This document shows positions 50,107 through 59,984 of a DNA stretch of 64,000 nucleotides, piece by piece. The notes beneath the pieces are model-generated. The model made no database searches and was not told the DNA's origin. It saw only the letters and a list, made by a program, of their open reading frames with translations. This DNA comes from Paracoccus mutanolyticus (GTDB lineage: Bacteria; Pseudomonadota; Alphaproteobacteria; Rhodobacterales; Rhodobacteraceae). The stretch's first letter is position 1. Each line of letters starts with the position of its first letter. Both the position numbers and the translations under genes were made by a program. The stretch spans positions 1,488,001 through 1,552,000 of the forward strand of contig NZ_CP030239.1 in NCBI RefSeq assembly GCF_003285265.1, in the 5' to 3' direction.

Positions 50107-50826
50107 TCAAGCCAGCCCGTTCGCCCCCAGCGAGCGGCGCAGCAATTCCATCTGCTGGGCGTCGGCACGGTCGCGGTGGGCGCTGTGCCGTTCGCGGGCC
50201 AAGCCGCGGTCTCCGGCGCGCAGGGCTGCCAGGATCAAGCGGTGTTCGCGGTCGGAATCCTCGGGCAGCGGGCGCAGCGGCAGGATCATCAGCCGGGCGC
50301 GGTACTGCTGGCCCCAGAAGGCGCTGATCGCGTCCTGCAGGCGCTGGTTGCCGCACAGGGCCACGATGGCGGCGTGGAATTCGTCGTCAATGTCCGACCA
50401 GCGGGTGATGTCGCCCGCCGCCGTCGCGGCCTCCATCTGGTCCAGCATCCGGGTCAGGGCCTGTGCCTCGGGTTCGGTCAGGCCCCGGGCGGCGGCCAGT
50501 TCCACCGCCCGCACCTCGAGTGCCGAGAACACGTTCAGGATATGGCCGAAATCCTGCAGGGACAACGCCTTGACCGTGACGCCGTGGCGCGGGCGGACCT
50601 CGACCAGGCCCTCCTCCTCGAGCTTGATGACGGCCTCGCGCACGGGGGTGCGCGACAGCGACAAAAGCGCCGCCAGTTCGGTTTCCAGCAGCGTCGTGCC
50701 GGGCGCAAGCCGCCCGGTCAGGATGCGATAACGCAGATCGTGATAGGCCCGGTCGCGCGCCGGCATCTCGGTCAGCCCCTGCAGGCTGGGCACCGGGCGC
50801 GAGGCGCGGACCCGCCTGGGAGGCAT
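50107..50826 (-). CDS. GntR-family regulator, FCD/FadR type
   Basis: Ligand-responsive repressor of 239 residues. Winged helix near 30-90: AYHDLRYRILTGRLAPGTTL, LLSLSRTPVREAVIKLEEEG and VRPRHGVTV. The FCD domain follows with the metal-binding pattern (DDEFHAAIVALCGN and EHRLILAAL). Regulators of this type often bind sugar acids. It lies four bases below denD and above the SDR, with the palindrome ATGTATACAT before denD, suggesting self-control. Confidence 0.9.
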   Translation of the reverse strand: MPPRRVRASRPVPSLQGLTEMPARDRAYHDLRYRILTGRLAPGTTLLETELAALLSLSRTPVREAVIKLEEEGLVEVRPRHGVTVKALSLQDFGHILNVFSALEVRAVELAAARGLTEPEAQALTRMLDQMEAATAAGDITRWSDIDDEFHAAIVALCGNQRLQDAISAFWGQQYRARLMILPLRPLPEDSDREHRLILAALRAGDRGLARERHSAHRDRADAQQMELLRRSLGANGLA

Positions 50827-50830
50827 GGGA

Positions 50831-51801
50831 TCACCCGGCCGCATCTGCCGTGTCGCGGATATGGGCGCGGATGATCGACTGGAAGTCGGGGTCCGCGGTA
50901 AACCCTGCCGCCAGGGCCCGGTCGGGCGCGAAGTCCTGCGGCCAGCCGGCGACGATGCCGCGGATGGTGGCGTCGGGTTCGCGCCTGATGCGGGCCACGG
51001 CCTCGTCCCCCGCGACCGCGCGCAGCGCCTCGATCATCTCGGTGATGCTGACGCACAGGCCCGGCATGGTCAGGCAGCGCCGCGCGCCTAGGGGGGCGGT
51101 GTCCATGGTCGCGGCATGGATCAGGAAGCCCACCGCCGCATCGGGGCTGGCGACCCAGTGGCGCACCGTGTCGTCGACCGGCAGCACCGCGTCCAGTCCC
51201 GCCAGGGGTTCGCGGATGATGCCCGAGAAGAACCCCGAGGCCGCCTTGTTCGGCTTGCCGGGCCGGACCACGATGGTGGGCAGGCGGATGCCGATGCCGT
51301 CGAAGATGCCCTTGCGGGAATAGTCGTTCAGCAGCAGTTCGCCGATCATCTTCTGCGTGCCATAGCTGGTCATCGGCGCGGTGATGAAGGTGTCGGTGAT
51401 CTTGTCCTCGAAGGGCGCGCCAAAGACGGCGATGGACGAGGTATAGACCACGCGCGGGTGGTAGTCGGAGCCCTGCGCGCGGATTGCCTCGAACAGGTGG
51501 CGGGTACCGTCCAGGTTGATGGCATAGCCCTTGTCGAAATCGGCCTCGGCATCGCCCGAGAGATGGCGGCAAGGTGGAAGATCACGTCGGGGCGGTCGGC
51601 CACCAGCTGGTCGACCGTCGCCCGGTCGGAGATGTCGCCGGCGATCTCGGTCACCTTGTCGCGGGTCGACAGCCCGGGCTCAACCACGTCGAAGGCGGTT
51701 AGTGCATCCACAGGCTTTCCGCCAAGCGCGCCGTCCTTCAGGACGGTTTCCGCCAGGCGGCGGCCAACCATGCCAGCGGCCCCGATGATCAACAGCTTCA
51801 T
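50831..51801 (-). pseudogene. denD: NAD-dependent epimerase/dehydrogenase, D-erythronate dehydrogenase (DenD)-like, one frameshift
   Basis: Extended SDR of about 323 residues. Start MKLLIIGAAGMVGRRLAETV at 51801 with the GAAGMVG cofactor motif; VIFHLAAI near 73. A shift near 51560 passes to the frame with VVYTSSIAVFGAPF, TSYGTQKMIGELLL (catalytic Tyr and Lys) and the C-terminal substrate domain. The pattern matches DenD, which oxidises D-erythronate. One missing base accounts for the break. Confidence 0.8.
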
Positions 51802-51827
51802 GTCCGCCTCCTCTCCGGCTGGTCCGT

Positions 51828-52955
51828 TTATGTATACATTGGCAAATCCGACGGCGCCAGAGGGTCCAGCAGGTCGCGCGCGGCCAGAGCGCACAGCGCG
51901 CCGGTTCCGAAGCGCCATTCGGGACATTCGGTGGACAGCCGCACGGTGTTTTGCAGCGCACCCAGCCGTGGCTCGCTGATCGTCACCACGTCGCCGGGAT
52001 GATGGGTAAAGCCCTGGCCCGGAGCATCGCGGTCCTGGGTCGGGGCGAACAGCGTGCCCAGAAACAGCATGGCCCCGTCCGGGTACTGGTGATGGCGGCC
52101 CAGCATCTGCGCCACCAGGTCGGCCGGATCGCGGCTGATCTGGGACATCGACGACGCGCCGTCCAGCACGAAGCCGTCCTGCCCTTCGACCCGCAGGGTC
52201 AGTTCGGCCCGCCGCACATGGTCCAGCGTATAGTCGGCATCGAACAGCCGGATCATCGGGCCGATGGCGCAACTGGCGTTGTTGTCCTTGGCCTTGCCCA
52301 GCAGCAGGGCCGAGCGCCCCTCGACGTCGCGCAGGTTCACGTCATTGCCAAGGGTCGCGCCCTTGATCCGGCCCCGGCTGTCCACGGCCAGCACGATCTC
52401 CGGCTCGGGGTTGTTCCAGCGGCTGATCGGGTGCAGGCCCACGTCCGCGCCATGGCCCACGGCGGCCATGGGCTGGCATTTGGTGAAGATCTCGGCGTCG
52501 GGGCCGATCCCGACCTCGAGATATTGCGACCACAGGCCCTCGGCGATCAGCAGGTCCTTGACGCGGGCGGCCTCGGCGCTGCCGGGCTTGATGCCGCGCA
52601 GGCTGGCGCCAATGGCCGCGCCGATGCGGGTGCGGATCGCCTCGGCCGCGCCGGCGTCGCCGGCGGCCTTTTCCTCGGTCACGCGTTCGACCATCGAGGC
52701 GGCGAAGGTCACGCCGCTGGCCTTGACCGCCTGCAGGTCGCAGGGCGCCAGCAGGCGATGCTCGGCCACCGGCGTGCCCGGGGTCGCCCGCACATGGGCA
52801 ACCGGATCGTCCAGTTCGATCAGGTCGCGCATGGTCGGGACCGTGCGGCTGGTGATATCGACCAGGGCGCCGTCGCGCAGGGTGACAAGGCAGGGGCCGA
52901 TGCCGGGCCGCCAGACGCGGCCGACGAAGATACCGTCCTGGGGCAGATCCATCAT
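51828..52955 (-). CDS. Fumarylacetoacetate hydrolase-family dehydratase, XylX-like (2-keto-3-deoxy-pentonate dehydratase candidate)
   Basis: FAH-superfamily protein of 375 residues. The fold is marked by EIFTKCQPMAAVGHGADVGL, metal ligands in NNPEPEIVLAVDSRG, GNDVNLRDVEGRSALLLGKA and KDNNASCAIGP. The length and N-terminal domain fit the XylX group of the Weimberg pathway, which dehydrates 2-keto-3-deoxyxylonate to alpha-ketoglutaric semialdehyde. Its ATG overlaps the stop of the dehydratase gene upstream (ATGA). Its own last codons ATG-TAT-ACA-TAA form the palindromic operator before denD. Confidence 0.75.
   Translation of the reverse strand: MMDLPQDGIFVGRVWRPGIGPCLVTLRDGALVDITSRTVPTMRDLIELDDPVAHVRATPGTPVAEHRLLAPCDLQAVKASGVTFAASMVERVTEEKAAGDAGAAEAIRTRIGAAIGASLRGIKPGSAEAARVKDLLIAEGLWSQYLEVGIGPDAEIFTKCQPMAAVGHGADVGLHPISRWNNPEPEIVLAVDSRGRIKGATLGNDVNLRDVEGRSALLLGKAKDNNASCAIGPMIRLFDADYTLDHVRRAELTLRVEGQDGFVLDGASSMSQISRDPADLVAQMLGRHHQYPDGAMLFLGTLFAPTQDRDAPGQGFTHHPGDVVTISEPRLGALQNTVRLSTECPEWRFGTGALCALAARDLLDPLAPSDLPMYT
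51830..51839. promoter_or_regulatory. GTATAC-core operator candidate ATGTATACAT (d)
   Basis: Perfect 10-bp palindrome, 28 bases before denD and within the last codons of the XylX-like gene. Likely operator for denD-gntR-SDR. Confidence 0.5.
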
Positions 52956-53863
52956 TTCCCCCAGCGCAGCGCCACGGGGTCCAGCGGCCGGACCAGGTCC
53001 AGCAGTATGGCGCGGGTCGCGGGATGCAGAGGCGGGATCGGGTGGCGGCTGAAATCGGACCGGATCACGCCGCCTTCGCGCATCACCGCCTTGGCCGACA
53101 GGAAGCCGCATTGCCGGTTTTCGTGGTTCACCGCCGGCAGGATGCGGGCATAGGCCGCGGTCGCCGCCGCCCGGTCGCCGGCCGCCCAATGGGTCAACAC
53201 CGGCTTGATCTGGTCAGGGATCATGGCGCTGGTCATGGTGCCGGTCGCGCCTGCGTCCAGGTCGGCCAGCAGCGTGATCGCCTCTTCGCCGTCGAAGGGG
53301 CCCTCGATGGCGTCGCCCCCGGCCTCGATCAGCGCACGCAGCTTGGCGGCGGCGCGCGGGCATTCGATCTTGAACAGCTTCACCTGCTCGATCTCGCGCG
53401 CCATGCGGACCAGCAGCGGCACCGGCAGGTCCACGCCCGACAGCGGCGCGTCCTGGATCATGATCGGAAGGCCGACCTTGGAGACCTCGGCGAACTGCTC
53501 GTAGGTCTGCTCGGCCGTGCCCTTCAGCAGCGCGCCGTGATAGGGCGGCATGATCATGACCATGGCCGCACCCAGATCCCTGGCCAGCCGGGCGCGTTCG
53601 ACCACGATGGGCGTCGCATAATGGCTGATCGTCACGATCACCGGCACCCGGCCCGCGACATGTTCCAGGGACAGCCGGGTCAACGTCTCGCGTTCCGCGT
53701 CCGAGATCAGGAACTGTTCCGAGAAATTGGCCAGCACGCAGATGCCGTCTACGCCCTGGTCCACCATGCAGTCCAGGATGCGGCGGTTGCCGTCCAGGTC
53801 CAGCGACCCGTCGTCCCTGAACGCAATCGGCGCCACCGGCCAGATGCCCGAATATTTTGCCAT
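52952..53863 (-). CDS. Dihydrodipicolinate synthase-family protein, probable L-2-keto-3-deoxyarabonate dehydratase
   Basis: Class I aldolase-fold protein of 303 residues. Start [20 protein letters not shown] at 53863, with GGAGGGGG upstream. Schiff-base Lys165 in KLFKIECP. The DapA catalytic Tyr (YN-P motif) is replaced by IQDAP, as in keto-deoxy-acid dehydratases of this superfamily. Such enzymes convert L-2-keto-3-deoxyarabonate to alpha-ketoglutaric semialdehyde. Divergent from the IlvD/EDD dehydratase, with two TGGTATACCA sites in the gap. Confidence 0.8.
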   Translation of the reverse strand: MAKYSGIWPVAPIAFRDDGSLDLDGNRRILDCMVDQGVDGICVLANFSEQFLISDAERETLTRLSLEHVAGRVPVIVTISHYATPIVVERARLARDLGAAMVMIMPPYHGALLKGTAEQTYEQFAEVSKVGLPIMIQDAPLSGVDLPVPLLVRMAREIEQVKLFKIECPRAAAKLRALIEAGGDAIEGPFDGEEAITLLADLDAGATGTMTSAMIPDQIKPVLTHWAAGDRAAATAAYARILPAVNHENRQCGFLSAKAVMREGGVIRSDFSRHPIPPLHPATRAILLDLVRPLDPVALRWGK

Positions 53864-53891
53864 GAAGGCCCCCTCCGTAACTCGGGCCGGA

Positions 53892-53901
53892 TGGTATACC
53901 A
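53892..53901. promoter_or_regulatory. GntR-type operator candidate TGGTATACCA (e)
   Basis: Perfect palindrome in the divergent gap, 28 bases before the minus-strand dehydratase start. Confidence 0.65.
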
Positions 53902-53945
53902 AAATTCGCCACGCGCAAGTTGCCCCCTTCCCCGAACCGCCGTTC

Positions 53946-53955
53946 TGGTATACCA
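53946..53955. promoter_or_regulatory. GntR-type operator candidate TGGTATACCA (f)
   Basis: Second perfect copy, 54 bases centre to centre from the first (about five helix turns), 47 bases before the plus-strand dehydratase. Context TTCTGGTATACCAAA is the same as at 29355. Confidence 0.65.
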
Positions 53956-54002
53956 AATTTCCAGCCAAAGCCGTCCGGTGGATGCCACAAAGGGGCCCGA
54001 TC

Positions 54003-55773
54003 ATGGGAAACACACGCGCAAACAAACGCTTCCGTTCGCAGGAGTGGTTCGACAACCCGAACAACCCCGGCATGACGGCACTTTATATCGAGCGTTACCT
54101 GAACCAGCAGTTCACGCGCGAGGAGCTGCAGTCGGCGCGGCCGATCATCGGCATCGCGCAGACCGGCTCCGACCTGTCGCCCTGCAACCGCCACCACCTG
54201 ATGGACCGGCAAGGCCGGCATCCGCGAGGCCGGCGGAATCCCCATCGAGTTTCCCGTCCACCCGATCCAGGAAACCAGCAAGCGCCCGACGGCGGGGCTG
54301 GACCGCAACCTGGCCTATCTGGGCCTGGTCGAGGTCCTGCACGGCTATCCCCTGGACGGGGTCGTCCTGACCACCGGCTGCGACAAGACCACGCCCGCCA
54401 TGCTGATGGGCGCGGCAACCGTCGACATTCCCGCGATCACGCTGAACGGCGGGCCGATGCTGGACGGCTGGTGGAAGGGGCAGCGCGCCGGGTCCGGCAC
54501 TGTGGTCTGGGAAAGCCGCCGCCTGCTGTCCGAAGGCAAGATCGACTATGAGGAGTTCATGTCGCGGGTCTGCGCCAGCGCCCCCAGCCTTGGTCATTGC
54601 AACACCATGGGCACCGCCAGCACCATGAACGCCATGGCCGAGGCTTTGGGCATGTCGCTGACCGGCTGTTCCGCCATCCCCGCGCCCTTCCGCGAGCGGA
54701 TGAACATGGCCTATCTGACCGGCAAGCGCATCGTGGACATGGTCTATGAGGACCTCAAGCCCAGCGACATCCTGACCAGGGCTGCGTTCGAGAACGCCAT
54801 CGTCGTGAACTCGGCCATCGGCGGGTCGACCAACGCGCCGCCGCATCTGCAGGCCATCGCCCGCCATATCGGCGTCGAACTGGACGTGACCGACTGGCAA
54901 AAGATCGGCTTCGACGTGCCCCTGCTCGTCAACATGCAGCCGGCGGGCGAATACCTGGGCGAAAGCTTCTTTCATGCCGGGGGCGTGCCCGCGGTGATGG
55001 GCGAGCTGAAAAAGGCCGGCCGGCTGCACGAAGACTGCATGACCGTCACCGGGCAGAAGATGGGCCAGAACCTGATCGGCTGGGAAAGCCGCGATCCGCT
55101 GGTGATCCGGCCTTATGATCAGCCGTTGCGGGAAAACGCGGGCTTCATCGTGCTGCGCGGCAACCTGTTCGAATCCGCCATCATGAAGACCAGCGTGATC
55201 TCGGCCGAGTTCCGGGACCGCTATCTGTCGACCAGGGCCGCGAAGGCGTGCACGAGGCCCGCGCCATCGTCTTCGAGGGCCCCGAGGATTACCATGAGCG
55301 CATCAACGATCCCGCGCTGGCGATCGACGAAAACTGCATCCTGTTCATCCGGGGCGGGGCCGGTCGGCTATCCCGGCGCGGCCGAGGTGGTGAACATGCG
55401 CGCGCCCGACGCTCTGATCCGGGCCGGCATCCATTCGCTGCCCTGCATCGGCGACGGACGGCAATCCGGCACCTCCGGCTCGCCCTCGATCCTGAACGCC
55501 TCGCCCGAGGCGGCGGTGGGCGGCGGGCTGGCGTTACTGAAAACCGGCGATAAGGTGCGGCTGGACCTGAACGCGGGACGGATGGATGCGCTGGTGGATG
55601 AGGCCGAATGGCAGGCCCGCAAGGATGCCTGGGTTCCCCCCGTGCTGGAAAGCCAGACCCCGTGGGAGGAGATCTATCGCCGCGAAGTCGGCCAGCTTGC
55701 CCAGGGCGGCTGCCTGGAACTCGCGACCGCCTATCAGAAGACCCGGCAGACCCTGCCGCGCGACAATCACTAA
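54003..55773 (+). pseudogene. IlvD/EDD-family sugar-acid dehydratase (arabonate/xylonate type), frameshifted
   Basis: Iron-sulfur dehydratase of aldonic acids. Start [20 protein letters not shown] at 54003. Cluster ligands appear in [19 protein letters not shown] and [26 protein letters not shown] [14 protein letters not shown] and AIGGSTNAP follow. The frame shifts near 54205, with some codons missing, and is displaced between about 55237 and 55357, where the right sequence ([15 protein letters not shown]) lies in the next frame, before returning at [11 protein letters not shown]. Full length would be about 590 residues. First dehydration step of the pathway. Confidence 0.85.
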
Positions 55774-55782
55774 GGGGGGACG

Positions 55783-56517
55783 ATGCAGAACATCCTGATC
55801 ACCGGCGGCGGCAGCGGCATCGGCCGCGTCACCGCGCGCCTGTTCCTGGAACGCGGCTGGCGGGTCGGCCTGATCGGCCGGCGCCAGGATGCGCTTGAGG
55901 AGACGGCAGCCGGGAACCCGAACGCGCTGGTCCTGCCCTGCGATGTCACCGATCCCCAGGCGGTGGATGCGGCCTTTGCCCGCGCGGCCGGCGAATGGGG
56001 CCGGCTGGATGTCCTGTTCAACAACGCAGGCGCGGTCCTGATGTCCAAGCTGATCGACGAGATCAGCATCGAGGACTGGCGCCGGGTGACGGATGTGAAC
56101 ATCACCGGCATGTTCCTGTGCGCCCGCGCCGCCTTTCGCCAGATGCGGACGCAAGACCCGATGGGCGGGCGGATCATCAACAACGGCTCGGTCTCGGCCG
56201 ATGTGCCGCGCCCCGGCTCGGTGCCCTATACGGTGTCGAAACACGCCGTCACCGGGCTGACGCGCACGCTGTCGCTGGACGGGCGGCCCTATAACATCGC
56301 CTGCGGGCAGGTGGACGTGGGCAATGCGCTGACCGACATGGCCCAGGCGATGACCAAGGGCGTGCCGCAGGCCGACGGCTCGGTCAAGGTCGAGCCGGTG
56401 ATGGACGCGACCGAGGTGGCGCGCGCGGTTTACCACATGGCCTCGATGCCCGAAGGGACGAACATCCAGTGGCTGACGGTGATGGCCACGAACATGCCCT
56501 ATATCGGGCGGGGCTGA
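55783..56517 (+). CDS. SDR-family oxidoreductase
   Basis: Short-chain dehydrogenase of 244 residues. ITGGGSGIGRVTARLFLERG binds the cofactor, NNAG near 86, catalytic Ser in NGSVSAD, Tyr and Lys in YTVSKHA. Starts nine bases after the dehydratase stop with GGGGG upstream, so it is in the same operon. It may oxidise a keto-deoxy acid (as in L-fuconate or L-rhamnonate routes), consistent with the diketo-acid hydrolase at 59.1 kb. Confidence 0.9.
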   Translation: MQNILITGGGSGIGRVTARLFLERGWRVGLIGRRQDALEETAAGNPNALVLPCDVTDPQAVDAAFARAAGEWGRLDVLFNNAGAVLMSKLIDEISIEDWRRVTDVNITGMFLCARAAFRQMRTQDPMGGRIINNGSVSADVPRPGSVPYTVSKHAVTGLTRTLSLDGRPYNIACGQVDVGNALTDMAQAMTKGVPQADGSVKVEPVMDATEVARAVYHMASMPEGTNIQWLTVMATNMPYIGRG

Positions 56518-56526
56518 GGGGGCGGG

Positions 56527-57464
56527 ATGGGCAAGGTTCTGGCCATCGGCCCCTATTCCGACCGTGACGCGGCGGCGCTGCGGGACGATTTCGACGCGGT
56601 TTTTCTGCCCGGCCTCGATGATCTGGCGGGCCTTTCCCCCGAGGATCGCGCGGGCGCGGTGGCGCTGGCCTATCTGGGGCACCGTCCGCTGGACGGCGCC
56701 GTCATGGACCAGCTGCCCGGTCTGCGGGTGATCGCGAACTTCGGCGTGGGCTTCGACGCCATCGACGTGCCGGCCGCCACCGCGCGCGGCATCGCCGTCA
56801 CCAACACGCCCGAGGTGCTGAACGACGATGTGGCCGACCTGGCCGTCGCGCTGCTGATCGCCGAAAACCGCCGCCTGAACGGGGCCGAGGGATGGTTGCG
56901 CGCCGGCCGCTGGGCCCAGGGCGGCGATTATCCCCTGGCCCGCAAGATGTCGGGCCGGCGGGTCGGCATCCTTGGCCTTGGCCGCATCGGGCGCGAGATC
57001 GCCGACCGCCTGGCGGCCTTCAAATGCGAGCTTCACTATTTCTCGCGCAGCGAAAACCGACCCCCGGCTGGACCTGGCATGCCGATCCGGTGGCGCTGGC
57101 CCGGGCGGTGGACGACCTGGTCGTCGCCGTCGTGGGCGGGCCGGACACGCAGGGCCTGGTCTCGGCCGAGGTGATCGCCGCACTGGGGCCGGACGGGATC
57201 ATCGTGAACATCGCCCGCGGCTCGGTCATCAATGAGGCCGCGTTGCTGGATGCGCTGGAAGGCGGGGCCTTGCGCGGCGCGGGCCTCGACGTGTTCCGGG
57301 GCGAGCCGCATGTCGACCCGCGCTTTCTGGCGCTGCCCAACGTCACGCTGTTGCCGCATGTGGCGTCCGCCACGGCCGAGACGCGCGCTGCGATGGGCGC
57401 CTGGCAGCGGCAGAACCTGCGCGCCGTGCTGGATGGACGGCCCGCCGTCACGCCGGTCAACTGA
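56527..57464 (+). pseudogene. D-isomer 2-hydroxyacid dehydrogenase, one frameshift
   Basis: NAD(P)-dependent hydroxyacid dehydrogenase of about 312 residues, like GhrB or hydroxypyruvate reductase. VIANFGVGFDAIDVPAATAR near 76, NAD motif GILGLGRIGREIA near 150, then a shift near 57057; the other frame gives VVGGPDTQGLVSAEVI, catalytic Arg in NIARGSVINE, Glu in GLDVFRGEPHVD and His in LLPHVASATAE. It could reduce glycolaldehyde-derived glyoxylate or hydroxypyruvate from the pathway. Confidence 0.85.
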
Positions 57465-57475
57465 GGGATGCGCCG

Positions 57476-58168
57476 GTGACCGAGGACACGCTTGCCGCGG
57501 CCATCGCCCATGAATTGCGCCGCGAGATCCTGCGCGGCAACCTGCCCCCCGGTGCGCCGATCAAGGAACGCGACAATGCCGAACGCCAGGGCGTGTCCCG
57601 CACCCCCATGCGCGAGGCGATCCGGATCCTCGCGAAAGAGGGGCTGGTGGTGCTGCGCCCGCTGCGCAGCCCGGTCGTGGCCGATCCCTCGCTGACCGAG
57701 ATCATCGACCAGATCCAGGTGCTGCATGCGCTGGAACTGCTGTCGGGCGAACTGGCCTGCCAGCGCGCGACCGAGGCCGAGATCGCCGGCATCGGCGCGC
57801 TGAAGGACCGGATCGAGGCCATCATGGCGAGGCCGACACCCTGACGTGTTCGAACTGGCATGCAGTTCCATTCCGCCATCGTCGCCGCCGCCCATAATGC
57901 GGCGCTTGCGGACACCCACGGCGCCTATATGGCGCGGCTGTGGCGGGCACGCTATCTGTCGGCGCGGCGCAAGCTGTCCCGGGATCGAGTGCTGCGCCAG
58001 CACCGGGCGATCCACGCCGCGCTGGCCGCGCGCGACGTGGACGCGATCAAGACCGAGGTTGCGGCCCATCTGGGGGCGATGATCGACAACATCAGGGACC
58101 ATTTCCACGAGGAAACGGGGCAGGACAGGATGGACCGCAGCAGCGGCCCGACAGAGGCCGCACCATGA
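57476..58168 (+). pseudogene. GntR-family regulator, FCD type, frameshifted
   Basis: About 230 residues. GTG start at 57476; winged helix with AAAIAHELRREILRGNLPPG, RQGVSRTPMREAIRILAKEG and VLRPLRSPVV. A shift near 57830 and another near 57860 lead to MQFHSAIVAAAHNAALADTH, the metal-binding HRAIHAALAARD and the end of the FCD domain. The stop overlaps the start of the transporter (ATGA). Confidence 0.85.
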
Positions 58169-59099
58169 GCCGCAACGCCACCCTGGGCGGCATCGTCATG
58201 TTCGCGACCGCCGTGGCGCTGTTCGCAACGCTGGACACGACCGCGAAATGGCTGATGAGCACGGGGCTTGCGGCCCTGCAGGTGGCCTTCGTGCGCTATG
58301 CCGGGCACCTGGTCGCGACGCTGGCGGTGACGCTGCCCCGGCAGGGGCTCGGGGTGCTGCGCTCGGTCGATCCGCGGCTGCAGCTGGCGCGCTCGCTGTG
58401 CCTGCTGGGCAGCACGGGGCTGAACTTCGTCGCGCTGAGCTATCTGCCGCTGACGACCGTCACCGCGATCATGTTCGCAAGCCCGGTGATCGTGACCCTG
58501 CTGGCGGTGCCGCTGCTGGGCGAACGGGTCGGGCTGATGCAGTTCGCCGCCATCCTGCTGGGTTTCTGGGCGTGCTGATCGTCGTCTCGCCGTGGGACGC
58601 GGAACTGCACTGGGCGATTTTCCTGTCGCTGGGGTCATGCATCTGCACCTCGGTCTATTTCATCCTGTCGCGGATGCTGGCGCGGGAGGCGACGGCGACG
58701 CAGCAGATCTGGGCCAGCGGCATCGCCACACTGTTCCTGGCGCCCCTGGCCTTCTGGCAATGGCAGGAGCCCTCCGGCCCGCTGGTCGTGCTGATGATGT
58801 GCCTGATCGGGTTGTTCGGCGCCAGTTCGCACAGCCTGGTGACGCTGGCGCACCGGATGGCCGATGCCTCGGTCCTGGCGCCGGTGGTCTATCTGCAGCT
58901 GCTGTTCGCGACCATCGGCGGCTATCTGGTCTTTCACCAGGTGCCGGGCGCCTCGACGCTGCTGGGTGCGATGGTCATCATTGCCGGGGGCGTGCTGCTT
59001 TGGCTCTCGGGACGGCGAAAGAGAATTGCGGCAATCAGGACTTCCGCCATCGCGATTTCTTCGGAACAGTCGGAACGGAAACTCAAGGAGGACAGATGA
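58165..59099 (+). pseudogene. EamA/DMT-family transporter, one frameshift
   Basis: Ten-segment drug/metabolite transporter of about 310 residues. The first half (MSRNATLGGIVMFATAVALF; LPLTTVTAIMFASPVIVTLL, the EamA signature) stops at 58578. The second half continues from GVLIVVSPWDAELH, with LAPVVYLQLLFATIGGYLVF. One base lost near 58565 explains it. Likely an exporter or importer for a pathway intermediate; substrate unknown. Confidence 0.85.
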
Positions 59100-59936
59100 A
59101 ACTTTTGCGCTATGGCCCCGAGGGCCAGGAAAAGCCCGGCCTGCTGGATGCCGATGGGCGGATCCGCGACCTGTCGGGCCAGATCCCAGACATCGCGGGC
59201 GATGTGCTGACCCCCGAGGGGCTGGAACGGCTGGCCGCGCTGGACCCGGCCAGCCTGCCGCGTGGTCGAGGGCTCGCCCCGCATCGGCGCCTGCGTGGGG
59301 CAGGTGCGCAAGTTCATCGCCATCGGCCTGAACTATGCCGACCACGCCGCCGAAAGCGGCATGGCCGTGCCGTCCGAGCCGGTCGTCTTCAGCAAATGGA
59401 CCAGCTGCATCGTCGGCCCGGACGACGACGTGGTGCTGCCCCCCGGCTCGCGGAAATCCGACTGGGAGGTCGAGCTGGGCGTGGTCATTGGCAAGACCGC
59501 GCGACAGGTGTCCGAGGCCGAGGCGCTGGACCATGTCGCGGGCTATTGCGTGGTCAACGACGTGTCCGAACGCGAATGGCAGCTGGAGCGCGGCAACACC
59601 TGGGACAAGGGCAAGGGCTTTGACACCTTCGGTCCCATCGGCCCCTGGCTTGTGACCCGCGACGAGGTGCCGGACCCGCAGGACCTGTCGATGTGGCTCG
59701 AGGTGGACGGCAAGCGCTATCAGGACGGTTCGACCAAGACGATGGTGTTCGGCGTGGCGGCGCTGGTCGCCTATTGCTCGCGGCTGATGACGCTGCTGCC
59801 GGGCGATGTGATCACGACCGGCACGCCCCCCGGCGTCGGCATGGGGCAGAAGCCGCCGGTCTATCTGAAGGGCGGCGAGGTCATGCGCCTGGGGATCCAG
59901 GGTCTGGGCGAACAGACCCAGCGCGTGCGGGCCTGA
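59096..59936 (+). pseudogene. Fumarylacetoacetate hydrolase-family protein (2,4-diketo-3-deoxy-acid hydrolase candidate), one frameshift
   Basis: FAH-type hydrolase of about 280 residues. AGGAGG eight bases upstream of the ATG at 59096. MKLLRYGPEGQEKPGLLDAD is the usual N-terminus. A shift near 59262 passes to the frame with FIAIGLNYADHA, SDWEVELGVVIGKTA (metal Glu), NDVSEREWQ, KGFDTFGPIGPW and TGTPPGVGMGQ. Closest in pattern to 2,4-diketo-3-deoxy-L-rhamnonate/fuconate hydrolase; ureidoglycolate lyase is a related alternative. Confidence 0.82.
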
Positions 59937-59940
59937 CATC

Positions 59941-59969
59941 GGGCGGCGGGGCGACCCGCCGCCCTTTTT
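59941..59969 (+). terminator. Terminator after the FAH-family gene
   Basis: Ten-bp perfect stem GGGCGGCGGG / CCCGCCGCCC with a 4-base loop followed by five T. Ends the operon that begins near 54 kb. Confidence 0.9.
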
Positions 59970-59984
59970 CCATGGGGAAATGCG

